Of a DNA stretch of 64,000 bases, positions 1-7,802 are shown piece after piece; the first letter of the stretch is position 1; the number at the start of each line of letters is the position of its first letter. This DNA is from an uncultured Planctomycetota bacterium (GTDB lineage Bacteria; Planctomycetota; Planctomycetia; Gemmatales; HRBIN36), in NCBI GenBank assembly GCA_937944855.1, contig CALFAY010000013.1, positions 62,001 to 126,000 on the forward strand, in the 5' to 3' direction. The notes beneath the pieces are model-generated. The model did not search any database and had not been told where the DNA came from. It was given only the letters and a program-made list of their open reading frames with translations. The translations under genes were made by a program, and so were the position numbers.

Positions 1-1365
1 GAGATCGTGCTTGAAGTCGGCGGGCTGGCCATTCGTCCGGACGGCAAGATGCTCTGCTGCACCCGCCGCGGCGAGATCTGGCTCATCAGCGGCCACGATT
101 CCGATGATCCGTCGCAGATCGACTTCAAGCGGTTCGCCTCGGGCCTCCATGAACCGTTGGGACTGTGCGTCGAGGGGCGGGATGTGTATGTCGTGCAGCG
201 GCCGGAGTTGACCCGCATCGTGGACCGGGACGGCGACGACGCGGCGGACGAGTTCATCACAGTTTGCGATGCCTGGGGCGTGTCGGGGGATTATCACGAA
301 TTCGCGTTCGGACCGGCGCGTGATCGGCAAGGCAATTTCTACGTCACGCTCAACGTCGGCTTCGGCGGCGGGCATCAGGCCAAGGCCCCGTGGCGGGGCT
401 GGTGCGTGAAAATCACGCCGAAAGGCGAACTGATTCCGTATGCCGCCGGGCTGCGCTCCCCCAACGGCGTCAACTTCAGCCCGGAAGGCGACTTGTTCTA
501 CTGCGACAATCAGGGGGAATGGGTGGCGACGTGCAAGATGCATCACGTCCGTCCCGGCGACTACTACGGCCATCCCGCTGGACTGCGGTATGCCCGTTTC
601 TCTCCGTTCGCCGACCGCCTGCCTCCCGAGAATCATCCCAGCGGCATGCTCTACGACGGTCAACCCGGATCCAATGGCGTCCGCGGCATGCCTCCGGTCA
701 CGCCTCCTGCGATCTGGTTCCCCTACGGCCGCATGGGCAAATCGGCCAGCGAGCCGGTCTGGGACACGACCCAGGGCAAGTTCGGGCCGTTCGCCGGACA
801 GTGCTTCGTCGGCGATCAAACCCAGGCGATGATTATGCGGGTGTTTCTGGAAAAAGTGGACGGAACCTATCAGGGAGCGTGCTTCCCGTTCCGCAGCGGC
901 TTCGAGTGCGGCATCAACCGCATGGTCTTCGGACCCGACGGCAGTCTCCATGTCGGCATGACCAACCGCGGGTGGGGTTCAGTCGGCGGTCGGCCGTATG
1001 GCCTGCAACGGGTCGTGTACACCGGTGTGCTGCCGTTCGAGATTCACAGCATGAGCCTGACGCCGACCGGCTTCGAGTTGACGTTCACCAAGCCGCTCGG
1101 ACCCGACGCCGAGAAGGCCCGTTTCAACCTCCAGTCGCACACCTACCACTACTGGAGCACCTACGGTTCGCCGGAGGAGGACCGCCGACCGGAGCGAATC
1201 ACACGGACGAGCATTTGCGAAGACCGAACGAAGGTCCGGCTCGACGTGGCCCGATTGACCATCGGACGGGTGTATGAGTTGCACGTCGAAGGGTTGAAGG
1301 CTGCCGACGGCGACGCTTTGCTGCACCCCGAGGCGTACTACACGCTCAACCGCCTGCGAAACTAG
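1..1365 (+). CDS. Sugar dehydrogenase-like beta-propeller protein (3' part, gene starts before the window)
   Basis: The reading frame is open from the first base, so the true start lies upstream; an in-frame GTG at position 7 is not needed. The product resembles planctomycete glucose/sorbosone-dehydrogenase-like propellers (membrane-bound dehydrogenase family). Blade-like segments repeat the pattern of a Gly- and Asp-rich turn followed by F/Y-rich strands, for example RPDGKMLCCTRRGEIW, SPEGDLFYCDNQGEW and GPDGSLHVGMTNRGWG. The last 100 or so residues look like a separate beta domain. In this family the propeller often follows or precedes a cytochrome c or heme-binding domain; none is visible in the part present. 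Substrate and cofactor cannot be told. No partner gene is visible on the plus strand before lpxD. Confidence 0.7.
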   Translation, partial: EIVLEVGGLAIRPDGKMLCCTRRGEIWLISGHDSDDPSQIDFKRFASGLHEPLGLCVEGRDVYVVQRPELTRIVDRDGDDAADEFITVCDAWGVSGDYHEFAFGPARDRQGNFYVTLNVGFGGGHQAKAPWRGWCVKITPKGELIPYAAGLRSPNGVNFSPEGDLFYCDNQGEWVATCKMHHVRPGDYYGHPAGLRYARFSPFADRLPPENHPSGMLYDGQPGSNGVRGMPPVTPPAIWFPYGRMGKSASEPVWDTTQGKFGPFAGQCFVGDQTQAMIMRVFLEKVDGTYQGACFPFRSGFECGINRMVFGPDGSLHVGMTNRGWGSVGGRPYGLQRVVYTGVLPFEIHSMSLTPTGFELTFTKPLGPDAEKARFNLQSHTYHYWSTYGSPEEDRRPERITRTSICEDRTKVRLDVARLTIGRVYELHVEGLKAADGDALLHPEAYYTLNRLRN

Positions 1366-1379
1366 CACAGGCACATCCG

Positions 1380-1748
1380 TCAGCGCCCATTGGGCACATA
1401 CGGCGTCGGCTTGGCATACTGCTGTTGCTGAGCCGTCGGAGGTCGTTCGACAACCCCCGGAGGCGGGGTGGTGCCGTTGGGAGCGGCCATGACCGGGCCG
1501 GGCACGCTGCCATTGGGAACGTTGAGAATCGGCGCGTTAGCGACGACGCTGCTGCCGGCCGTCACGCTGCCGCACCCGTTGCACGAGGGACACGGGGCAC
1601 AGCAAGGAATCGGTTCGTAATAGGTCGGCCGGAAGGAGGACCAATCGAACCAACCGCTAAACCAAGGATGCGAGCAGCAGTCGTAACCGCAACCGCTCAG
1701 CCCCGAAGCCAGTGCCAGACCTACCAACCAACCTCGCCAGCGGAACAT
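1380..1748 (-). CDS. Small cysteine-rich putative lipoprotein
   Basis: A 122-residue protein of unknown function. The N-terminus MFRWRGWLVGLALASGLSGC has positive residues, a hydrophobic stretch and a lipobox-like LSGC, so it is probably exported and lipidated at Cys20. After that come more cysteines (YDCC, CCAPCPSCNGCG) and aromatic residues, then a Pro/Asn/Gly/Thr-rich tail, which suggests a disordered or wall-associated domain. I chose the ATG at 1746-1748 because AGGAG lies 7 bases upstream; an in-frame start 24 bases earlier has no comparable ribosome binding site. The gene faces away from lpxD across about 210 bases. No homologue family is recognised. Confidence 0.6.
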   Translation of the reverse strand: MFRWRGWLVGLALASGLSGCGYDCCSHPWFSGWFDWSSFRPTYYEPIPCCAPCPSCNGCGSVTAGSSVVANAPILNVPNGSVPGPVMAAPNGTTPPPGVVERPPTAQQQQYAKPTPYVPNGR

Positions 1749-1957
1749 GGAAGTGCTCCTGTTGAGTAACAATTCACCTCTAGCATGACGTGAAGAACTT
1801 TTGAGTCAAACCAGCTTGAATCCTTCCTCCGCAGATTGCCGGGATGGCCGCAGGCGCTCTCGGCAAACTCGTCTTGCTGCGATTGGGCCGCACCGTTAGC
1901 ATTTTCACGGCCTTTGGCGGACCTCGGCTTACTTTCAAGGAAGAAAGGACTTCAGCC

Positions 1958-2980
1958 GTGCCCTACACCGTGCGGGAATTGGCCGACCTCGTCCAGGGAC
2001 GGATCGTCGGGGACGACCGCCTCGTAATTCACGCCGCTCGTCCTGTGACCGAAGCCGGACCCGACGACATCACTTTCATTGCCGACGACAGGAACGCCAA
2101 ACACCTGACGATGTGTCGAGCCGCGGCTGTGGTAGTACAGCGCGGCCTGATCTGCAATGGCCGAACAGTCATCGAGGTTGAGGATCCGCTGACTGCATTT
2201 TTGACCATCTTCGAGCATCTACATGGAAAAAGCCGAGCACGCATGAGCGGCATCGACCCTCGGGCCTGCATCGCGCCGTCGGTTCGGCTCGGGGACGGCG
2301 TGACAGTCTGGGCCGGATCTGTCATTGGCGAAAACACCGTCATCGGTCCCCGTTGCCGGATCCATGCCAACGTCGTCATCGGCAACCATTGCGTCCTTGG
2401 TGAGGACGTCACGATCTATCCCAATGCGGTCATCTATGACGGCTGCTCCCTGGGCAATCGTGTCGTCATCCACGCCGGGGCAGTGATCGGGAAGGACGGC
2501 TTCGGCTTCCGACAAGTCCAGGGCCGCCATGTCCGCGTGCCGCAGCTCGGCTCGGTTGTCATCGAGGACGACGTGGAAATCGGAGCCGGGACGACCATCG
2601 ACCGCGGGACGTTTCAAGCTACCCGCATTGGAGCGGGCACCAAGATCGACAACCAGGTCCAGATTGGCCACAATTGCCGCATCGGAAAGCACAACCTGAT
2701 CATCAGCCAGGTCGGCATCGCCGGTTCGACGACGACGGGGGATTATGTCGTGATCGCGGGACAGGCGGGCATCGCCGACCATCTGAGCATTGGAAACGGC
2801 GTGATCGTCGGCGCTCAGGCTGGCGTCATGAGCGACATCCCGGACGGACAAAGGTGGCTGGGCACCCCGGCCCGACCAGAACGTGAAGCCAAGGTCCGGC
2901 ACCTCCACACCGAACGGCTTCCGCAGATGTATCAGGACCTCAAACGGATCAAGGAAATGCTGGGACTGAAACAGGCATGA
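1958..2980 (+). CDS. lpxD: UDP-3-O-acylglucosamine N-acyltransferase LpxD
   Basis: LpxD transfers a 3-hydroxyacyl chain from acyl-ACP to the amino group of UDP-3-O-acylglucosamine, the third step of lipid A synthesis in the cytoplasm. The 340-residue protein has the expected size. Residues 1-100 form the uridine-binding domain (YTVRELADLVQG at the start), and residues about 103-320 carry hexapeptide repeats of a left-handed beta helix, such as IGENTVIGPRCRIHANVVIG. The catalytic histidine is in DNQVQIGHNC (His238). I chose the GTG start at 1958 because AAAGGA precedes it by 8 bases and because the family begins with this YTxxELA segment; a longer in-frame start at 1844 would add 38 residues not seen in the family. 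The stop overlaps the start of lpxI as ATGA. Confidence 0.93.
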   Translation: MPYTVRELADLVQGRIVGDDRLVIHAARPVTEAGPDDITFIADDRNAKHLTMCRAAAVVVQRGLICNGRTVIEVEDPLTAFLTIFEHLHGKSRARMSGIDPRACIAPSVRLGDGVTVWAGSVIGENTVIGPRCRIHANVVIGNHCVLGEDVTIYPNAVIYDGCSLGNRVVIHAGAVIGKDGFGFRQVQGRHVRVPQLGSVVIEDDVEIGAGTTIDRGTFQATRIGAGTKIDNQVQIGHNCRIGKHNLIISQVGIAGSTTTGDYVVIAGQAGIADHLSIGNGVIVGAQAGVMSDIPDGQRWLGTPARPEREAKVRHLHTERLPQMYQDLKRIKEMLGLKQA

Positions 2981-3843
2981 CTGCGACCCGAGCCGAGCCG
3001 GTCGGTCTGCTGGCCGGAAGCGGACGTTTTCCGGTCGTCTTCGCCGCCAAGGCTCGCAGCCTGGGCATCCCAGTAGTCTGCGTCGGTATCCGCCATGAAG
3101 CCGAACCGGAACTGGCAAACTTGAGCCATCGCTTCTACTGGGCCGGCATCGCCAGGCTGGGCCGCATGATCCGCTGCTTCAAGCGGGAAGGGGTCAAGCG
3201 GATCGTGATGGCTGGCAAGGTCCACAAGGCCCGCTACCTCTACGCCCCGTGGCGAACCGTGCATCTGTTGCCCGACCTCCGCTCTGCCTGGTTCTGGCTC
3301 AAGCGGATGCTGACTTACGCCCGTAATCGGGACGACGATCTGCTCTTGGCCGTGATCGAAGAGTTTGGGAAGGACGGCATGCATTTCGATTCCGCTTTGA
3401 ACATCTGTCCAGAACTGCTGGCTGCTCCCGGCGTGCTGACTCGACGCAAGCCGACTCGGGCCGAAGAGGCTGACATCGTCTTCGGCTGGCATTTGGCGAA
3501 GGAAATGGGCCGTCTTGACGTCGGCCAGAGCGTCGCAGTCAAGGAACGCGCGGTGCTCGCTGTCGAAGCCATCGAAGGCACCGACAGGGCCATTCTCCGC
3601 GCCGGCGAACTGTGTCCGGCCGGCGGCTTCGTCGTCGTCAAGGTCGCCAAACCGCAGCAGGACATGCGCTTCGACGTGCCGACCATCGGTCCGACTACCG
3701 TCGAAAACCTGCGCCGCGCCGGCGGACGTGTCCTGGCCATCGAAGCCGGGAAAACCATCGTGCTCGATCAAGAGCAGACCGTAGCCCTGGCCGACCGCTA
3801 TGGTCTGACGATCACGGCTATCAAGAATCCCCTCGGCGACTGA
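2977..3843 (+). CDS. lpxI: UDP-2,3-diacylglucosamine pyrophosphatase LpxI
   Basis: LpxI (formerly DUF1009) hydrolyses UDP-2,3-diacylglucosamine to lipid X and UMP in the lipid A pathway. It replaces LpxH in many bacteria outside the gamma- and beta-proteobacteria. Visible hallmarks are the N-terminal GLLAGSGRFPVVFAAKAR segment, the KREGVKRIVMAGKVHK segment, and the C-terminal part containing RAGELCPAGGFVVVKVAKP, QQDMRFDVPTIGP and VLAIEAGKTIVLD. The length of 288 residues is normal. The ATG overlaps the lpxD stop by four bases, so the two genes are translationally coupled; lpxI next to other lpx genes is common. Confidence 0.92.
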   Translation: MTATRAEPVGLLAGSGRFPVVFAAKARSLGIPVVCVGIRHEAEPELANLSHRFYWAGIARLGRMIRCFKREGVKRIVMAGKVHKARYLYAPWRTVHLLPDLRSAWFWLKRMLTYARNRDDDLLLAVIEEFGKDGMHFDSALNICPELLAAPGVLTRRKPTRAEEADIVFGWHLAKEMGRLDVGQSVAVKERAVLAVEAIEGTDRAILRAGELCPAGGFVVVKVAKPQQDMRFDVPTIGPTTVENLRRAGGRVLAIEAGKTIVLDQEQTVALADRYGLTITAIKNPLGD

Positions 3844-3962
3844 AGTCGTCACTTCCGGAAGCGACTCACCTCACTGACGCTTGTGGCGTGCTTGCCGTTT
3901 TGAAACAGTCCGTCCATAGAATTGCGACAGCTTCAAATCCCTGACGCTTCGGAGACGACTCT

Positions 3963-4472
3963 ATGGACTGGGTGCTCGCGCTGGTCCTCGGCATTGCCAT
4001 AGGAACTTTGGACGGCATTTTGATCGGCTACATTCTGGTCCGGCAGGGGGTCTGGTCGGTGGCAGCACCGAAGCCCTCGGAAGAGACCAAGCCGCCCGTC
4101 GAAGCCCTGCGGTTTCTGGCCCTGATGCAGCAAGAAGGACGGCTGGTGGATTTTCTGTTGGAAGACCTGGAAGGCATTTCCGACGAGCAGCTCGGTGCAG
4201 GCGTCCGCGAGATTCACCGACAGTGTCGCAAGGTGCTGCTCGACCATCTGCGGCTGGAACCGATTTTGAATCAGAACGAAGGCGAGCGGGTGACGATTCC
4301 CACCGGCTTCGATCCTTCGACGGTGCGATTGACCGGCAACGTCACTGGCCAGCCGCCGTTCACGGGCATCTTGCAGCATCGTGGCTGGCGGGTGAAGGAA
4401 ATCCGCTTGGCCAAGCCGCCTTCCGGCCAGGATGAAATGGTCCTCATGCCCGCCGAGGTCGAATTGCCTTGA
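3963..4472 (+). CDS. DUF2760 family membrane protein
   Basis: A 169-residue protein with one N-terminal membrane segment (about residues 5-27) and a cytoplasmic DUF2760-like domain. The pattern ALRFLALMQQEGRLVDFLLE, then DEQLGAGVREIHRQCRKVL and a short beta-rich C-terminus with RLTGNVTGQPPFTGILQHRGW, is what I recall for this family. Its function is unknown; in some proteobacteria a DUF2760 gene lies beside an Hsp70-like gene, but none is present here. GGAG lies 8 bases before the ATG. The gene follows lpxI after 119 bases, so it may share the lpx transcript. Confidence 0.75.
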   Translation: MDWVLALVLGIAIGTLDGILIGYILVRQGVWSVAAPKPSEETKPPVEALRFLALMQQEGRLVDFLLEDLEGISDEQLGAGVREIHRQCRKVLLDHLRLEPILNQNEGERVTIPTGFDPSTVRLTGNVTGQPPFTGILQHRGWRVKEIRLAKPPSGQDEMVLMPAEVELP

Positions 4473-4584
4473 AACAAAAACCGGGCAGGGAGGTCGGCCC
4501 CGGCTCGGCTCTTCAGCTGGGACTGTGGCGTACCGGGATCAGTTCCAGGCAAGGCTATCCAGGATGTCTGCCAGAGTTTTTTGA

Positions 4585-4614
4585 TTGCAATAGAAGTGGG
4601 CAAGCGTTTACAAT
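4585..4614 (+). promoter_or_regulatory. Candidate sigma-70-type promoter for the FHA-mutY pair
   Basis: TTGCAA (4585-4590), an 18-base spacer and TACAAT (4609-4614) lie in the 283-base gap before the FHA gene. The -10 box matches consensus at five of six positions and the -35 box at four of six. It would leave an untranslated leader of about 135 bases. Nothing else clear is visible in this gap. Confidence 0.35.
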
Positions 4615-4755
4615 CAATGAAGATCGCCCTACGAGAGACCGAGCGGCCTCTCCAATCGCCTGAAAGTATTGGCAGCCCAGTTTTGAACTCAGGAGTTCCG
4701 GCAGGTCCCAGTCGAGGATCGCGCTGCACATTTTCCGATAGGGAGCGTCTAACTC

Positions 4756-5448
4756 ATGAAACTGAGCCTGGTGGTCTTGCAGGGCAAGCCGGAGGGGAAG
4801 GAAATCCCCATTCGACTCAGCCAGTTCCTGATCGGTCGAGACCCGGAATGCCACCTGCGGCCGAGTAGCCCGCTGGTCAGTAAACGCCATGCGGCGTTGT
4901 TGATCCGAGAAGGCAAGGCGTTTGTTCGCGACTTCGGCAGCACCAACGGGACTTTCGTCAACAAGCAGCCGGTCAAGGGCGAAGCGGAACTCAAGGACGG
5001 GGATGAACTGACCATCGGTCCTCTGAGCTTTCGGGTCAAGCTCAGCACCACAGCTCAGGACACGCCCAAGCCCGCCGCTGTCGCTTCCGCTGAGAAGGCA
5101 GCCGCCGCCGCGAAACCGACACCGGCCATCGCCAAGAAAACGGAAGCAAAGCCAAGCGGCAAGAGCACGGCAGTGGATGATGAAGACAGCGTGCTCGAGC
5201 TGCTGCTGAATCTGGAGGGTGACTCGAGCGGCGGAGTCGGTTCTGGATCCGATCCGATTCCCGGAGGCAGCACCATCATGCAAATGACGGCTGCCGAACA
5301 ACCTGAGGAAACCCCAGCCGAAGCCGGCGAGGAAACCAAGGCACCGGAGAAGCGAGAGAAGTACAAGCCCAAGGTTCCGGATCCGCAGGCCACCGCCAAC
5401 GCTGCCAAAGCCATTCTTGAAAAGTACATGCGTCGTCCGCGTACATGA
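4756..5448 (+). CDS. FHA domain protein with Ala/Pro/Lys-rich tail
   Basis: FHA domains bind phosphothreonine peptides and act in Ser/Thr kinase signalling, which is common in planctomycetes. Residues 1-100 form a full FHA domain: LIGRDPECHLR, the SKRHAAL segment and GSTNGTFVNKQPV contain the conserved phosphopeptide-binding Arg, Ser, His and Asn positions. Residues about 105-150 are Ala/Lys/Pro-rich and probably disordered. The rest is acidic, then basic, ending in AKAILEKYMRRPRT. GGGAG precedes the ATG by 10 bases. The stop overlaps the mutY start by four bases (ATGA), so the two are translationally coupled. No kinase or phosphatase gene is nearby, so the partner is unknown. Confidence 0.88.
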   Translation: MKLSLVVLQGKPEGKEIPIRLSQFLIGRDPECHLRPSSPLVSKRHAALLIREGKAFVRDFGSTNGTFVNKQPVKGEAELKDGDELTIGPLSFRVKLSTTAQDTPKPAAVASAEKAAAAAKPTPAIAKKTEAKPSGKSTAVDDEDSVLELLLNLEGDSSGGVGSGSDPIPGGSTIMQMTAAEQPEETPAEAGEETKAPEKREKYKPKVPDPQATANAAKAILEKYMRRPRT

Positions 5449-6578
5449 GCCGCCGACGGCCTCGCCGAAATGTCCCGTCCGACGGTCCGTTCACGGTTGA
5501 CCGCCGGTTCCAATCGACGCTATGTACTTGGTTCCGCCGGGTCCGCCGGCCGCTACCCTGGCGACAAAGCCGCGACCCCTATCGCATCTGGGTCAGCGAA
5601 GTCATGCTTCAGCAGACGCAGGTTGCCACGGTCATTCCGTACTTCCAGCGTTTTCTCCAGACCTTTCCCACGCTAGCCGACCTGGCAGCAGCTCCCGAAG
5701 AAGAGGTTCTCCGTCAATGGGAAGGCCTCGGGTATTATCGTCGTGCCCGCAGTCTCCACCGGGCGGCAAAGATCATCGCGGCGGAGTACAACGGTGAAAT
5801 GCCTCGGGAGGCCGAAGCCCTGGCTCGTTTGCCCGGCATCGGCCGCTACACGCTGGGGGCCATTCTTTCGCAAGCCTTCGATCAACGCTATCCAGCGGTC
5901 GATGCCAACGCTGCCCGGGTATTATGCCGTCTGGCTGCGTGGGACCAGCCCCTGGGAACCTCCGCGACCCAGAGTTGGTTGCAAGCAACCGCTGAAGCAG
6001 TCCTGCCCGCACAGGGCGTCGGCGAGTTCAATCAGGCCCTCATGGAGCTAGGCTCCCTGGTCTGCAAACCCCGAAACCCCGAATGTCTTTTGTGCCCGGT
6101 GCGGAAATGGTGTCAGGCAGCTCGTCGGGGAATCCAGGAACAGTTGCCGATCAAGGCGAGACAGAAGCAGCCGTGTACGATTGTCGAAGCCGGAGTCATC
6201 ATCCGTCATCGCCGTCGCCTGTTGCTTGTCAAACGCTGTGCTGACGCCGCTCGCTGGGCCAGCCTGTGGGAGTTCCCGCACTCTCCCCTCCAGGACCATG
6301 AAGACCTTCCGACAGCGGTCCGCCACCTAGCCGGAAACGACCTCGGGCTGAACATCGAACTTGGCAGATTTCTGGGCGTCATCGCCTACGGAGTAACGCG
6401 GTTCCGCTATCAATTGCACGTCGTCGAGGCCAGACGGATTTGCGGTCGTCTCCGCCTCCGCAATCACGAGGAGGCACGCTGGACCAAGCCGGACGAATTG
6501 GCCAATCTACCCATGCCCTCGCCGCAGCGCCGAGTGGTTCGTCTGTTAGGTGCGCAGCCGCTAAAATGCCGTTCGTAA
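5445..6578 (+). CDS. mutY: A/G-specific adenine glycosylase MutY
   Basis: MutY removes adenine mispaired with 8-oxoguanine and starts base excision repair. The 377-residue protein has the whole family layout: WVSEVMLQQTQV with the catalytic Glu52, the GLGYYRRAR segment (95-103), the helix-hairpin-helix LPGIGRYT (129-136), the second catalytic residue Asp153 in YPAVDANAARVL, and the iron-sulfur cluster ligands Cys207, Cys214, Cys217 and Cys223 in the spacing C-x6-C-x2-C-x5-C. The last 140 residues form the NUDIX-like 8-oxoguanine recognition domain. The ATG overlaps the end of the FHA gene, which is an unusual partner. Confidence 0.95.
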   Translation: MSRRRPRRNVPSDGPFTVDRRFQSTLCTWFRRVRRPLPWRQSRDPYRIWVSEVMLQQTQVATVIPYFQRFLQTFPTLADLAAAPEEEVLRQWEGLGYYRRARSLHRAAKIIAAEYNGEMPREAEALARLPGIGRYTLGAILSQAFDQRYPAVDANAARVLCRLAAWDQPLGTSATQSWLQATAEAVLPAQGVGEFNQALMELGSLVCKPRNPECLLCPVRKWCQAARRGIQEQLPIKARQKQPCTIVEAGVIIRHRRRLLLVKRCADAARWASLWEFPHSPLQDHEDLPTAVRHLAGNDLGLNIELGRFLGVIAYGVTRFRYQLHVVEARRICGRLRLRNHEEARWTKPDELANLPMPSPQRRVVRLLGAQPLKCRS

Positions 6579-6633
6579 TTGAATGGCCAGGCGGGTTCAG
6601 AGTCTCCAGAAAAAAATCCAAGGAGCACAGGGA

Positions 6634-7716
6634 ATGACGGAGAAGGTGGTCATCATCGGATCGGGACCGGCGGGCTGGACGGCGGCGATTTACACAGCCC
6701 GGGCGAATCTGAATCCGCTGGTATTCGAGGGGGCGATCACCGAAGAAAACAGACTCAAAGGCACGACGCCGCTGGGCCAGTTGAACCTGACCACCGAGGT
6801 CGAAAACTTCCCGACCTGGCCGCACGTCGAAACCGCCGTGCTGCAAGCCTTCGCCAGATCGGCCCTGCCTCCGGAGCGCTACAACAATCTGGTCGGGTTT
6901 TACGAGGGGAAACAGGCCCACCACGGCAAACGGGCAGCGTTCGGCCCGGAACTGATGGAGTTCGCCCGGCAGCAGGCAGCCAACTTCGGCACGCGCATCG
7001 TGACCGAGGACATCGTCCGGGTCGACTTCACTCGCCGGCCATTCAAGCTCTGGTCGTCTGGCGGACAGGAGATCGAAAGCCATGCCGTCATCATCGCCAC
7101 CGGAGCACGGGCCAATTACCTCGGTCTGCCTTCCGAGGAGCGCTTCAAGAACAACGGCGTGTCAGCCTGTGCCGTCTGCGACGGAGCTTTGCCCCGCTTC
7201 CGCAAGCGTCCGCTGATCGTGGTCGGGGGCGGAGATTCCGCCGTGGAGGAAGCGACTTATCTGACCAAATTCGCCTCTGTCGTGTATCTGGTGCATCGCC
7301 GCGACTCCCTGCGGGCCAGCAAGATCATGCAGCAGCGGGCCTTCAACAATCCCAAGATCACCATCAAGTGGAATCGCATCCTGGATGAGGTGCTGGGCAA
7401 CGACGAGGAAGGCGTCACCGGAGCGCGGCTGAAAAGCACCGTGGATAATCAGACCGAAGAGTTGCAGGTCAGCGGCGTCTTCCTCGCCATCGGGCACACG
7501 CCCAACACCGACTTCCTCAAAGGTCAGGTGCAGTGCGACGAGAAGGGTTACATCGTCTGGACCAAACCGCAGCGCACCTACACCAGCGTCGAAGGCGTGT
7601 TCGCCGCCGGCGACGTGGCCGACAGCCACTACCGCCAAGCCGTCACCGCCGCCGGCACCGGCTGCATGGCCGCTCTCGACGCCGAACGCTGGCTCGCCGA
7701 ACACGGTCTGGCCTGA
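6634..7716 (+). CDS. trxB: Thioredoxin reductase-like FAD/NADPH flavoprotein
   Basis: This enzyme should pass electrons from NADPH through FAD to thioredoxin. Visible elements are the FAD-binding GSGPAG (9-14), the redox pair CAVC at residues 179-182, the NADPH-binding [10 protein letters not shown] (198-207) and the C-terminal FAD segment [23 protein letters not shown]. The protein has 360 residues, roughly 40 more than usual. The extra residues lie at about 60-103 (after ENFPTWPH and before [13 protein letters not shown]), within the FAD domain. I chose the ATG at 6634 because AAGGAG lies 8 bases upstream and the family begins at this point. Thioredoxin itself is not nearby. Confidence 0.9.
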   Translation: MTEKVVIIGSGPAGWTAAIYTARANLNPLVFEGAITEENRLKGTTPLGQLNLTTEVENFPTWPHVETAVLQAFARSALPPERYNNLVGFYEGKQAHHGKRAAFGPELMEFARQQAANFGTRIVTEDIVRVDFTRRPFKLWSSGGQEIESHAVIIATGARANYLGLPSEERFKNNGVSACAVCDGALPRFRKRPLIVVGGGDSAVEEATYLTKFASVVYLVHRRDSLRASKIMQQRAFNNPKITIKWNRILDEVLGNDEEGVTGARLKSTVDNQTEELQVSGVFLAIGHTPNTDFLKGQVQCDEKGYIVWTKPQRTYTSVEGVFAAGDVADSHYRQAVTAAGTGCMAALDAERWLAEHGLA

Positions 7717-7802
7717 TCCGTTTCCTTCGGTCAATCGCTGCCAGCTGACAACCCCCCGCCCGAAGCTCCGTTCCGCGCTCCTATAATGGACAAACGAACA
7801 CT

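Noticed and set aside
7782-7787. TATAAT just before the polymerase gene
   Set aside because: No acceptable -35 box lies 15-19 bases upstream, so it was not listed as a promoter.
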